Shown in pieces: positions 36,128 to 43,433 of a stretch of DNA of 64,000 nt (the first letter of the stretch is position 1; the number at the start of each line of letters is the position of its first letter). The notes beneath the pieces were generated by a model. That model did no database searches. It saw only the letters and a program-made list of their open reading frames with translations, and was not told the DNA's origin. A program made the translations under genes and the position numbers. The stretch is from Candidatus Eiseniibacteriota bacterium (GTDB lineage Bacteria > Eisenbacteria > RBG-16-71-46 > CAIMUX01), in assembly GCA_020633975.1 (NCBI GenBank), contig JACKCR010000010.1, positions 124,001 to 188,000 of the forward strand. Reading direction: 5' to 3'.

Positions 36128-36535
36128 ATGGCGAAGGCCAAGGCGAAGACCAAGACGAAGGCCAAGGCGAAGCCCAAGGCCAAGGCAGCCGCGAAGGCAG
36201 CCCCGAAGAAGCTCACTGCGGTGAAGGAGCCGATGACGAAGTCGGCCGTCCTCATGGAGATCGCGGACCACACCGGCCTCAGCCGGAAGCAGGTTCAGTC
36301 TGTCTTCAACGAGCTCAGCGATGTCGTCGAGCGTCACGTGAAGAAGGGCTCCTGTGGCTCGTTCACGCTTCCTGGTCTCCTCAAGATCAAGACCGTGAAG
36401 AAGCCGGCCCGCAAGGCTCAGAAGAACGTTCCGAACCCGTTCCGTCCGGGCGAGTTCATGGACGTTGCGGCAAAGCCGGCCACCGTCAAGGTGAAGGCTC
36501 TCCCGCTGAAGAAGCTGAAGGACATGGCCGTCTAA
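36128..36535 (+). CDS. HU-like DNA-binding protein with Lys/Ala-rich N-terminal tail
   Basis: 135 residues from ATG 36128 (AAGGAGG six bases upstream). Residues 2-30 are almost only Lys, Ala, Thr and Pro (KAKAKTKTKAKAKPKAK), like eukaryotic H1 tails and bacterial Hc1-type extensions. The HU core follows: MTKSAVLMEIADHTGLSRK, VFNELSDVVERHVKKG, FTLPGLLKIKTVKKPARKA and NPFRPGEFMDVAAKPA. The core matches the HU variant found with such tails in several phyla. It should bind and compact DNA. It is monocistronic with a strong terminator and a leader hairpin. Confidence 0.92.
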   Translation: MAKAKAKTKTKAKAKPKAKAAAKAAPKKLTAVKEPMTKSAVLMEIADHTGLSRKQVQSVFNELSDVVERHVKKGSCGSFTLPGLLKIKTVKKPARKAQKNVPNPFRPGEFMDVAAKPATVKVKALPLKKLKDMAV

Positions 36536-36570
36536 GAGCCTTCTGCGGAGCCATCGCCGCGAGTCTCTCT

Positions 36571-36608
36571 AAAAGCTCACCGGAGGTCGCAATCCGGTGA
36601 GCTTTTTT
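36571..36608 (+). terminator. Strong intrinsic terminator of the HU-like gene
   Basis: AAAAGCTCACCGGA pairs with TCCGGTGAGCTTTT (14 bp, short loop GGTCGCAA), followed by further T residues. It lies 36 bp after the stop codon; the A-rich 5' arm may also make it work in the other direction. Confidence 0.93.
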
Positions 36609-36765
36609 GTTGGCCCTCGATCCACCCACCCAGGCATCCTGCCACTGCGAACTACCTCTCGCCGGTTCCGTGACGCGCCGCGAGATTGGCGTTGAACCTG
36701 ATGGCAGAGAGACGGCGGACGGCGGAACCACGATCACGCACAACAGACCTTGGGCGGATGCAAAC

Positions 36766-37326
36766 ATGCAAACCACATCGCGTGTGCCACTCAGCTCCAC
36801 GTGGATCGTTTCGACGCTGGCTCTGCTTTGCCTCGCACCAACCGTCGCATACTCCCTTCCGGAGCTTTGGGACTCGCTCTGCCAGTCGTGTCACACCGAC
36901 GACTCTCGGACGTGCGCCGGCTGTCACAACCACCGCGGCGAACTGAATGCTCACACGACACAGGAGCAGTACTGGCCAGGCGAATCCGTCGAGGTTCGCT
37001 TCGAGGGCGGGGGCAAACCAGGTTGGGTCAGGGCCCGCCTCTACGACGCTTCGGGATCGCTCCTCGATGAAGCGACTGGCCCCTCACGAAGCGGAGACGA
37101 CTCGCTCCGTACGGCCGTCGACGACAAGGTCACGTTCCCTCTCACCCTGCTCGGCCGCGCGCCCTCGGCACCCGGCACGTACACTTGGCGAGCCGCCTAC
37201 TTCGGGATCTTCCACATTCAGAACGTATCCCACGACGAAGAGTGGGTGCCTGTCGAGGTCGAAGTCGTGTCGCCTGGTTCGTTCGAGGAGTACACGTGGG
37301 GCCGACTCAAGCGACACTACCGCTGA
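36766..37326 (+). CDS. Secreted dihaem c-type protein with WGRLK tail
   Basis: 186 residues from ATG 36766; the ribosome-binding site is weak. The signal peptide core is STLALLCLAPTVAYS. Two CxxCH motifs lie close together just after it (CQSCH and CAGCH, residues about 39-54). A beta-sandwich of about 110 residues follows (YWPGESVEVRFEGGG, APGTYTWRAAYFG). The last residues read EEYTWGRLKRHYR, similar to the end of the beta-helix protein at 42027-43274. The haems suggest electron transfer at the surface; the tail may be a sorting signal. No partner oxidoreductase is adjacent. Confidence 0.8.
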   Translation: MQTTSRVPLSSTWIVSTLALLCLAPTVAYSLPELWDSLCQSCHTDDSRTCAGCHNHRGELNAHTTQEQYWPGESVEVRFEGGGKPGWVRARLYDASGSLLDEATGPSRSGDDSLRTAVDDKVTFPLTLLGRAPSAPGTYTWRAAYFGIFHIQNVSHDEEWVPVEVEVVSPGSFEEYTWGRLKRHYR

Positions 37327-37362
37327 GGACAGGCTCAATCGAAGCACTTCGGCCTGAGCAAA

Positions 37363-37392
37363 GACGGCGACGTGGTTTCCCACGTCGCCGTC
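37363..37392. terminator. Hairpin between convergent dihaem and PNGase F genes
   Basis: A perfect 13-bp inverted repeat, GACGGCGACGTGG and CCACGTCGCCGTC, surrounds a 4-base TTTC loop. It lies 37 bp after the dihaem gene and about 100 bp after the end of the convergent PNGase F gene. No long T-run follows, so it may be a Rho-aided or bidirectional terminator. Confidence 0.7.
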
Positions 37393-37493
37393 TCGCGCTT
37401 CTTCTCGATGTCCCGGGTCGCTGTCGTACGCCCTCTCTTCGAGGGCCGTAGCCGCCTCCAGCCAAAGAGCCGGCGGCCGCCCGGGAGCAACGA

Positions 37494-38942
37494 CTACCGG
37501 ACGAGCATCATCTTCCGAGACTCCGCCACTTTCCCTTCGATCTGGAGTTCGTAGAAGTAGGCTCCCGCGGGCAGCGGCTCGCCACGATCGTCCCGCCCGT
37601 CCCAGGCTACCTGGTGAACGCCCGCATCACGATGGGTCCGATCGAGGGTTCGAGCGACACGACCCGCCGAGTCGTAGATCACGACCTGCGCCACACCGGG
37701 GGCCGGAAGCGCATATCGGATCGTCGTCGATGGCGTGAACGGGTTCGGCTCGTTCGAGAGAAGCCTCGGACGCTCCGCGACATCCACACCTTCCACGGCC
37801 GAGTTCGCGTTGGCCACGTAGTAGACGAGCTGCCCACTGAGTGCGTAGTTCGGTTCGGTGTGTCCGTTGTTGTTGTAGTTGCAGTCCGCGCAGGTCGTGC
37901 CGCTAATGCAGTTCGGATTGCAGGGACAGCAGAAGTTCGTATAGGCCTGAACGTCGTAGTCGACCGTCGCCGTGGTTCCAGGGACTAGGGCAGAGGTCAC
38001 GTCCACGGCCCAGGCAGGAGCGTCTGCTCCCGGACACCATCCCGCGCGATTCCCGGGCCACGTACCACCCTGCGGGCTACAAGGATTGCTCGCGCAGTCG
38101 GACCGCCAGAGAGAGTGCGACCAGGAGTCCGAGTTGACGAGAACGGAATGCTGACGCGGACAGAACTCCGCACAGTTCGCCGTGTTTCCCTGGCCGTGGC
38201 CGGTCGCGAACATGCGGAACATGACCCGGTCGATGTCCGCAGGAACGTCGATCGCCATCGGCGCGAGGAAATCTTCGATGGGACGATCCGGGTCCCCGTA
38301 GACCGCGTGGTAGCTGGTCCAGAGGTTCACGACCTCGACCGCCGAGTAGTCCCCAACGCCTTCTTCGAACTCGAAGTCGAGAGTGCAGAGCCAGCCTCGG
38401 TTTCCTCCGATCCAGCTCTCGATGTAGTTGCTGAGCGTCACCTCACCCTGAAGGAGAGGAATGTAGTCCGTGACATCGATCTCCCAGGTGCACGTTCCCG
38501 GACGACCCGTTCCTGTGATGTCGTACGGGGTAACATAGCGAGCAATCTCGAACGGCTCGAGGATCGGATCTCCGAACTCGTCCACCTCGCCGGTATCGTG
38601 GAGGATCTTGAGTACACCGAGACGATCCCAGGGATCGCAATCCGCCGGCGCATCCGGACACCCGATGGTGAAGTGAAGAGTTGCCTTGTGGAACGGGACG
38701 CTCCCGTCCGGGAACGTGAACGTGGCGACGTGCGGATCTGCCCAGTTGATGAAGTCCTGCTGCCAGGTCTGTACCCACGTCACGTCGCCGAAGTCGGCGC
38801 GCGCGGAGGAGGCGGGAACCAAAGCGCAGAGCCCCGCACAAACACCGAGCAGGAGCGCGCGGTCCCGAATACCGTGCCGCCGTGTCCGCTCAGCCCCGGT
38901 CTGCCCAGTCGACTCGGTCCGCCTACGCCCAATCCATGACAT
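37494..38942 (-). CDS. Secreted PNGase F-like peptide:N-glycosidase with sorting domain
   Basis: 482 residues from ATG 38942 (GAGGGGG upstream). Signal peptide to about residue 49. The two-domain PNGase F fold is clear against the Elizabethkingia enzyme: GCPDAPADCDPWDR (catalytic Asp, residue 106), YIESWIGG (Glu 175), NCAEFCPRQH (Glu 259) and NRAGWCPGA. All three acidic active-site residues of that enzyme appear conserved. The enzyme would release N-linked glycans from glycoproteins. The C-terminus (from NPFTPSTT) is a FlgD-like sorting domain: YDSAGRVART, WDGRDDRGEPLPAGAYFY. It acts on the outside of the cell; with the nearby peptidases it could serve glycoprotein digestion. Confidence 0.9.
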   Translation of the reverse strand: MSWIGRRRTESTGQTGAERTRRHGIRDRALLLGVCAGLCALVPASSARADFGDVTWVQTWQQDFINWADPHVATFTFPDGSVPFHKATLHFTIGCPDAPADCDPWDRLGVLKILHDTGEVDEFGDPILEPFEIARYVTPYDITGTGRPGTCTWEIDVTDYIPLLQGEVTLSNYIESWIGGNRGWLCTLDFEFEEGVGDYSAVEVVNLWTSYHAVYGDPDRPIEDFLAPMAIDVPADIDRVMFRMFATGHGQGNTANCAEFCPRQHSVLVNSDSWSHSLWRSDCASNPCSPQGGTWPGNRAGWCPGADAPAWAVDVTSALVPGTTATVDYDVQAYTNFCCPCNPNCISGTTCADCNYNNNGHTEPNYALSGQLVYYVANANSAVEGVDVAERPRLLSNEPNPFTPSTTIRYALPAPGVAQVVIYDSAGRVARTLDRTHRDAGVHQVAWDGRDDRGEPLPAGAYFYELQIEGKVAESRKMMLVR

Positions 38943-38964
38943 GTTCAGCCCCCTCTTCGTTGCA

Positions 38965-39052
38965 ATGCCGGTTGCCGCGATGCAGATCACTGCAACGCGG
39001 ATCGTCGCAAGGCGGATCGCTGCGATGCACACCGTTGCAGCGGATCGTCGCA
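38965..39052. repeat. 15-bp tandem repeat upstream of the PNGase F gene
   Basis: Six degenerate 15-bp units (typified by ACGCGGATCGTCGCA) occupy 38965-39052, directly between the preceding gene's stop and the PNGase F ribosome-binding region. It is non-coding if the ATG at 38942 is used. Confidence 0.8.
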
Positions 39053-39059
39053 ATCGAGG

Positions 39060-39539
39060 TTACTGCTTCGCGAACTCCGCAGCTCTCCTCGACTCCGCTT
39101 CGTTTCGCTCGAGAATCGCATGGATCTCGACAACCACCCTAGCATCTCCCGACGTGAGTAGGGTGATCTCGCCATCCGGGGTGGGAATGTGCTCCTTCTC
39201 CGCACCGGCCAACAACACGAGGCCGATGGCGTCGCACATCCCACAAGTCTCGACCTTCTCCCCCCGTGCGGCCTTCGCTTCCGCCTCACGCAGACCAGAC
39301 AGAGCAGCCCGGAGCGCAGAGAGGTGCTTCTGGTCCGTCCGAAGGATCGAGACCAGGCCGTTCGAGACCGAGTACTCCTCCCACTCCATGGACTCGAGCA
39401 GCCCAGGATGTGTCGAGAAGTTCCAGCAATAGCCGCAGTGCGAGACATCCCACCAGTCGGAGTGGTAGACCTCCGCGCTCGCCCACGGCACGAGCGCCAA
39501 CACTGCCAGGAACCAGGCAACCCCGCGCAAGCCACGCAT
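39060..39539 (-). CDS. Secreted protein with two CxxC motifs, unknown function
   Basis: 159 residues from ATG 39539, preceded by GGGGGAGGG. Signal peptide (AWFLAVLALVPWASA). The short mature protein carries CGYC near its N-terminus (VSHCGYCWNF) and CGMC in the middle (ETCGMCDAIG). Neither is followed by His, so haem binding is unlikely. Metal binding or disulfide exchange is possible. The region after it is predicted helical and ends in a charged tail. It is encoded upstream of the PNGase F gene in the same direction, with the 15-bp repeat array in between. No family recognised. Confidence 0.65.
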   Translation of the reverse strand: MRGLRGVAWFLAVLALVPWASAEVYHSDWWDVSHCGYCWNFSTHPGLLESMEWEEYSVSNGLVSILRTDQKHLSALRAALSGLREAEAKAARGEKVETCGMCDAIGLVLLAGAEKEHIPTPDGEITLLTSGDARVVVEIHAILERNEAESRRAAEFAKQ

Positions 39540-39756
39540 ACCCGAGCCCTCCCCCGGTTGGTCCTCTCCCAAGGACGCAGACGGCACCTGTATTCGGAGT
39601 GCAAAAAGGCTACCCCAAAGGGGGTGGGGTTAGGCAACGACTAGGTTTCCGCAGCGCGAGTTTGCCGTGCCGTCGAGTCGGCGCCGTGGCAACCGGGATG
39701 CGGCGATGGTGGAGATCAGGGTTAGGCGACGAGTCGACGACCCATCGGCAACTCAG

Positions 39757-40143
39757 CTACCGAACGGCGAGCCAGAGTCCGGTCAGGATGAGTCCGACTC
39801 CTCCCAGCTGGGTCATGGAGAGCTTCTCTCGGAAGACGAACCAGCTGACGAGGAGGATGATCGCATAGCCGCCCGAGACCATGATCGGATAGGCCAGCGA
39901 GAGCCGGAAGTGTTTGAGCGCGAGCGAGTACGCCAGGAGGTTGAGGCCGAAGCAGATGATTCCGAGGATGAAGTACGGATCCAGGAACTGGGCGATCCAA
40001 CCAGGACCACCGGCCGTAGTCGCCGCGTTGGCCGCGTCTTCCAACCGGACCCGACGCAGCATCCCGTACTTCACGAGCAGGTTCGCCGCGGCGTTGCAGA
40101 GAAGTGCGGTGATGAGCAGCAGAACCGTCCCGTACGAGCTCAC
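39757..40143 (-). CDS. Small EmrE/SMR-type membrane transporter
   Basis: 128 residues from GTG 40143, with GGAGG seven bases upstream and a GTGA overlap with the upstream kinase gene. Four hydrophobic helices are visible: TVLLLITALLCNAAANLLVKYG, YFILGIICFGLNLLAYSLAL, YPIMVSGGYAIILLVSWFVF and LGGVGLILTGLWLAV. This fits the small multidrug resistance/EamA-half family. The membrane Glu of EmrE is not evident in helix 1, so substrate is likely different (lipid-linked sugar or aminoarabinose-type flippases have the same look). Coupled expression with a P-loop kinase suggests a shared pathway. Confidence 0.8.
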   Translation of the reverse strand: MSSYGTVLLLITALLCNAAANLLVKYGMLRRVRLEDAANAATTAGGPGWIAQFLDPYFILGIICFGLNLLAYSLALKHFRLSLAYPIMVSGGYAIILLVSWFVFREKLSMTQLGGVGLILTGLWLAVR

Positions 40144-40787
40144 GAGGGATCCTCCCGAAACAGAGGTAGCTGGACGTCGTCGATCGGAAGCGTGGTCAAC
40201 ACCCGTTGGATCCAGCGCTCGCGCGGCGTCTCGTGCAACCGGATCGCCGGCACCACGAACTCCACCGAAAGCTGCGTGATGAGCTCTTCGATCCTCTCCT
40301 GATAGCGACGATCCGTGTCGCGGACCCCATCGAAGCGCGGCCCGTCGAGGATCGGCACCCAGAAGATGGCCGAGTAGGACTTGATCCAGCTCCGCACCAG
40401 AGCGTGGTACTCCGGCTGTCGTCCGCAGCTCGCTACGAGGTACGCATAGTTGTCGAGAACCGACCGGTCGCAAACGATCGCTTCGTGAAGACTCGCCGCC
40501 TCGATCTCCATCGCCATTTGCGTGTGCAGAATCCAGGCCTGGGCCTCGAGCGACGTCTCCTTGTTGATCGGAAGAGGACAGCGCCTGGCCACCTCCTTCA
40601 CCACGTCGACATGGAGATCCCGACGCTTGAGCGCAGCAGCGAGCTCGAAGCAGAGCGTCGTCTTACCGACACCATGACTCCCGATGAAGGCGACCTTGAG
40701 ACAGCCCGCGTTGCGGCCGCCGAGAGTGGTCTCGGACGGAGCGTCCTCCTCGGGGGAGGTGCGATCGTTCGGTTTCATCTCACTCAT
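40140..40787 (-). CDS. NadR/AAA_28-type P-loop ATPase or kinase
   Basis: 215 residues from ATG 40787 (a second ATG is at 40778). After a short charged leader the Walker A sequence is FIGSHGVGKTTLC (residues about 30-42), followed by VKEVARRCPLPIN, then IVCDRSVLDNYAY as the Walker B-like and lid region. This is the layout of NadR-like kinases and AAA_28 proteins, which phosphorylate small molecules or nucleosides. The C-terminal part is helical, ending near the coupled transporter gene. Substrate unknown. The promoter region upstream contains the miniature element at 40835-41000. Confidence 0.8.
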   Translation of the reverse strand: MSEMKPNDRTSPEEDAPSETTLGGRNAGCLKVAFIGSHGVGKTTLCFELAAALKRRDLHVDVVKEVARRCPLPINKETSLEAQAWILHTQMAMEIEAASLHEAIVCDRSVLDNYAYLVASCGRQPEYHALVRSWIKSYSAIFWVPILDGPRFDGVRDTDRRYQERIEELITQLSVEFVVPAIRLHETPRERWIQRVLTTLPIDDVQLPLFREDPS

Positions 40788-40834
40788 GCAGTCGCGAAAG
40801 GTATCACGCCCGGCCACGTCGCGGGAGAGCTCCG

Positions 40835-41000
40835 GGTTGTGGCTGGAAGATTGCGGATGGCGGCCGCAAAGCCAGTTCCCCGCCGATGACCTAGCGGCCA
40901 CGAGACGCGATGCGAAAGAAACGACGCACCAAGACCACTGCAATCGATTCTCGAAAGGTCACTTAGGGACCCCGTATCCGCAATTGTCCCGCCACGCACC
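40835..41000. mobile_element. Miniature element (MITE-like) with ends related to the IS at 13934-15220
   Basis: The left end GGTTGTGGCTGGAAGATTG... (40835-40857) matches the IS right repeat at 22 of 23 positions. At 40974-41000 an inverted counterpart (reverse complement GTGGCGGGACAATTGCGGA) matches 16 of 19 positions. The 166 bp between have no coding capacity. It separates the divergent kinase and rhomboid genes and ends directly at a possible rhomboid ATG. Confidence 0.6.
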
Positions 41001-41045
41001 ATGAAACCGCGATCGCTTCGGGGGACTCCGGCATCAGAGTGGTCC

Positions 41046-42152
41046 ATGACACGCATCCGGTACGGCGAACAGATCTGGCAGATCCATGACGAGGAGTGGC
41101 CCCGTTGGGTGCGGCTCGGCTGGGTGCATCCAGACGCCATGGTGCTATCCGAGCGGTGGACGAAGGGCGTATGGCGAAGGGCCGACACCCTCGAGGTCTT
41201 CCACCTCTTCCGTCCCTCCGCCCGCGACGTCTCTCCGCCGCCTCCGCCGGATCCGAAGGTTCGTCGCCACGGTCCCTATGGGATCTTCCGGGGGCCGGGT
41301 CCATCCATCACCGAGTGGCTGATCGTGGTGAACACGCTCGTTGCGGTGATCCTCTACCTCAAGTGGGGATCGTCGTACTCGGAGCATCTCTGGGACTACT
41401 CGGGCCACCTCAAGGAGACGCTCGGAGCAGGCGGAGTCTGGGTGCTCTTCATCCCGCTCTTCCTCCACGCCAACTTCGGGCACCTCACCGGCAACATGCT
41501 CACGTTCGTATTCGCCGGCGCCGTGATCGAGGAGTACTGGGGACGACTGCGGATGCTGACGATCTACCTCGGCTCCGGGCTCACTGGAGCACTCCTTTCG
41601 CTCGCTCGCGAGAAGGACGTGCTGTCCGTTGGAGCGTCGGGGGCGATTCTCGGCATGTACGGGGCAGGACTCGTCTTTCTGCTCCGCGAGCGGAACCACT
41701 TCAACGAGAGTCAGCGATATCGGCTGAAGCGAGTGCAGGTCCCGTTCTTCCTGCTACTCGTGGTCCCTTCGATCCTCTACGCCGATTTCTATGCGCACCT
41801 CGGCGGGTTCCTAGGCGGGATCCTGCTCGGCGCCGTCATTCCTCCGCTCCGGGATCGACTGCCGCGGGGACAGCAGGTCGTCGGACCGCCTCACCTATCC
41901 GGTGAGCCGACCGTCAACCCGATGAATGTGGCAATCGGCGGGCAGCTGGGAGGGCAGGTGGGCGGCCCCATGGGCAGCCCTATGAACGGACCCGCGGGCG
42001 GACCGATGGGTGGGCCCGCGCCTCGGCTACGGGTTCTTCCCCGCTTTGAGGAAGCCGGCCTTGATGCGCCCCCAACTCCGATAGGGGGAGACGTTGCAGG
42101 TCCCGTACTGGAGGGCCCCGATGAGAGCTCCACAGGGGGACCCCGCGGGTAG
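41046..42152 (+). CDS. Rhomboid-family intramembrane serine protease
   Basis: 368 residues from ATG 41046; an ATG at 41001 would add 15 residues but adjoins the miniature element. A soluble N-terminal segment of about 75 residues (YGEQIWQIHDEEWPRWVR) precedes six hydrophobic helices. HANFGHLTGNM, GASGAILGMYG (catalytic Ser 198) and YAHLGGFLGG (catalytic His 251) are the rhomboid signatures. It cleaves transmembrane substrates within the inner membrane. The C-terminal tail contains seven 4-residue GGPM-like repeats and then overlaps, tail to tail, about 126 bp of the convergent beta-helix gene. Confidence 0.92.
   Translation: MTRIRYGEQIWQIHDEEWPRWVRLGWVHPDAMVLSERWTKGVWRRADTLEVFHLFRPSARDVSPPPPPDPKVRRHGPYGIFRGPGPSITEWLIVVNTLVAVILYLKWGSSYSEHLWDYSGHLKETLGAGGVWVLFIPLFLHANFGHLTGNMLTFVFAGAVIEEYWGRLRMLTIYLGSGLTGALLSLAREKDVLSVGASGAILGMYGAGLVFLLRERNHFNESQRYRLKRVQVPFFLLLVVPSILYADFYAHLGGFLGGILLGAVIPPLRDRLPRGQQVVGPPHLSGEPTVNPMNVAIGGQLGGQVGGPMGSPMNGPAGGPMGGPAPRLRVLPRFEEAGLDAPPTPIGGDVAGPVLEGPDESSTGGPRG
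41937..42020. repeat. 12-bp tandem repeat in the rhomboid C-terminal tail
   Basis: Seven consecutive 12-bp units encode four-residue repeats of the form GGQL, GGQV, GGPM, GSPM, NGPA, GGPM, GGPA. They lie after the last membrane helix, in the cytoplasmic or periplasmic tail. Confidence 0.88.
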
Positions 42153-43274
42153 CGCGGGCGACTCTGTCGAGAGCGAGAAATCGCCGCCGGAGAACGGAGC
42201 CTGAGAGCACGGGATCGGATCACAGAACATCGGATCTGCGGTCACGGAGTCATTCCAGACGACCGTTCCTGGATTCGATTCGACGACACCCGCGGGGTCG
42301 GCCAATGAACATTGGAGCGTGAGGCCTCCGGCGCCGTTGTCGGTCCAGATCTGATCTCCGTCCGCGCTCGCACAGTTGCCCCAGATGAGCGTCCGCTCGT
42401 AGGTCCCGACCGTGAACGCATAGAGCGCAACTCCACCGCCGTACTCCGCGCGGTTTCCGGCAATCGTGCATCCGACCATGATGACGGTGGCGTGGTTTGC
42501 CACTCCTCCACCTAGAGGTGCGAAGTTGCCGATGAAGCTCGAGTTCTCGACCTGCGCGGTCGAGCCCGTCTCGATGCTGATTCCACCGCCCTGGATCCCG
42601 GCGCTGCAGTTCTCGATCGAGATGTCGCTGATCTTGGGAGACGCGGCCGCTTCGACCGACGCTCCGCCTCCGGTGTATTCGCTGTGACAATGCCGGATCA
42701 CGAGTTTCCGGATCGTGGGTGCACCGAAGTTGACCTTGAATCCAGCGCCTGAGAGGTCGTGTCGCGAGTCGAGGGACTGCGTGAGCCCAGCTCGGCCGGC
42801 GGCAGCGGTGGCACCGGTTCCGCTTCCCACACCGGCTCCGACACCGGTTCCGGCGCCGGTTCCGCCAGCGAACCCATCCTCCGGACGATCCTCCTGGGTG
42901 GACATCCAGCCGTTCTCGATCGTGAACCCTTCGAGGACGGTCGCGGGAGTTTCGTCACCGTTGAAGAGAAACCCGCGGCCGGGGTTCTGTCCGGAACCTT
43001 GGACGTCGAGAATGGTGACGTCCGCTCCGCCCTCAGACCTCACAACGAGGTCCCAGCCGGGAAAGACGATGCTCCGATTCCCGGAGCCCCGATAGGTACC
43101 CGGCGCAACCAACACGGTGTCCCCAGGCTGCGAGGCATCCAAGCCTGCCTGGATCGTCGCGTGATCATCAGGGACGCGCAGGGTTGCGCCATCACTCGGG
43201 GAAGGCAGGAGCAGCGCTAGGCAGAGAAGCGCGATCGCGGCCTCGGGCCTTGAACAAAAGCGGTCCAAGTACAT
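42027..43274 (-). CDS. Secreted right-handed beta-helix protein with SWGRIK tail
   Basis: 415 residues from ATG 43274, GAGGAG upstream. Signal peptide AAIALLCLALLLPSPSDG. The mature start LRVPDDHATIQAGLDASQPGDTVLVAPGTY is the classical pectate-lyase-like / right-handed beta-helix opening. Coils with Asn ladders follow (IENCSAGIQGGGISIE, VGCTIAGNRAEYGGGVAL), interrupted by a Gly/Ala-rich insert near residue 150 encoded by 6-bp repeats. The end reads CGALIGALQYGTC... then YRSWGRIKAGFLKAGKNP. Related proteins bind or cleave polysaccharides, but no catalytic residues are evident. The 3' end overlaps the convergent rhomboid gene. Confidence 0.85.
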   Translation of the reverse strand: MYLDRFCSRPEAAIALLCLALLLPSPSDGATLRVPDDHATIQAGLDASQPGDTVLVAPGTYRGSGNRSIVFPGWDLVVRSEGGADVTILDVQGSGQNPGRGFLFNGDETPATVLEGFTIENGWMSTQEDRPEDGFAGGTGAGTGVGAGVGSGTGATAAAGRAGLTQSLDSRHDLSGAGFKVNFGAPTIRKLVIRHCHSEYTGGGASVEAAASPKISDISIENCSAGIQGGGISIETGSTAQVENSSFIGNFAPLGGGVANHATVIMVGCTIAGNRAEYGGGVALYAFTVGTYERTLIWGNCASADGDQIWTDNGAGGLTLQCSLADPAGVVESNPGTVVWNDSVTADPMFCDPIPCSQAPFSGGDFSLSTESPALPAGSPCGALIGALQYGTCNVSPYRSWGRIKAGFLKAGKNP

Positions 43275-43433
43275 CTGGAACTCGTCTCCTCGTGGCACCC
43301 ACTCGATGCTCGCCATCTGCCCCGGCCGACTGGCCGGGTTCGGGAGAACCCTCCAGCCGCGATGACGGTACCACACCAGACTCGAGTGAGGTTCCTTGAC
43401 CCAGGGGACAGCGGCTTCGTACGCTTTCACCAC

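Noticed and set aside
34679-36337. Minus-strand frame opposite asnB running under the HU-like gene
   Set aside because: Composition is that of antisense translation; its Leu/Gly repeat is only the complement of the Lys/Ala tail codons of the HU-like gene.
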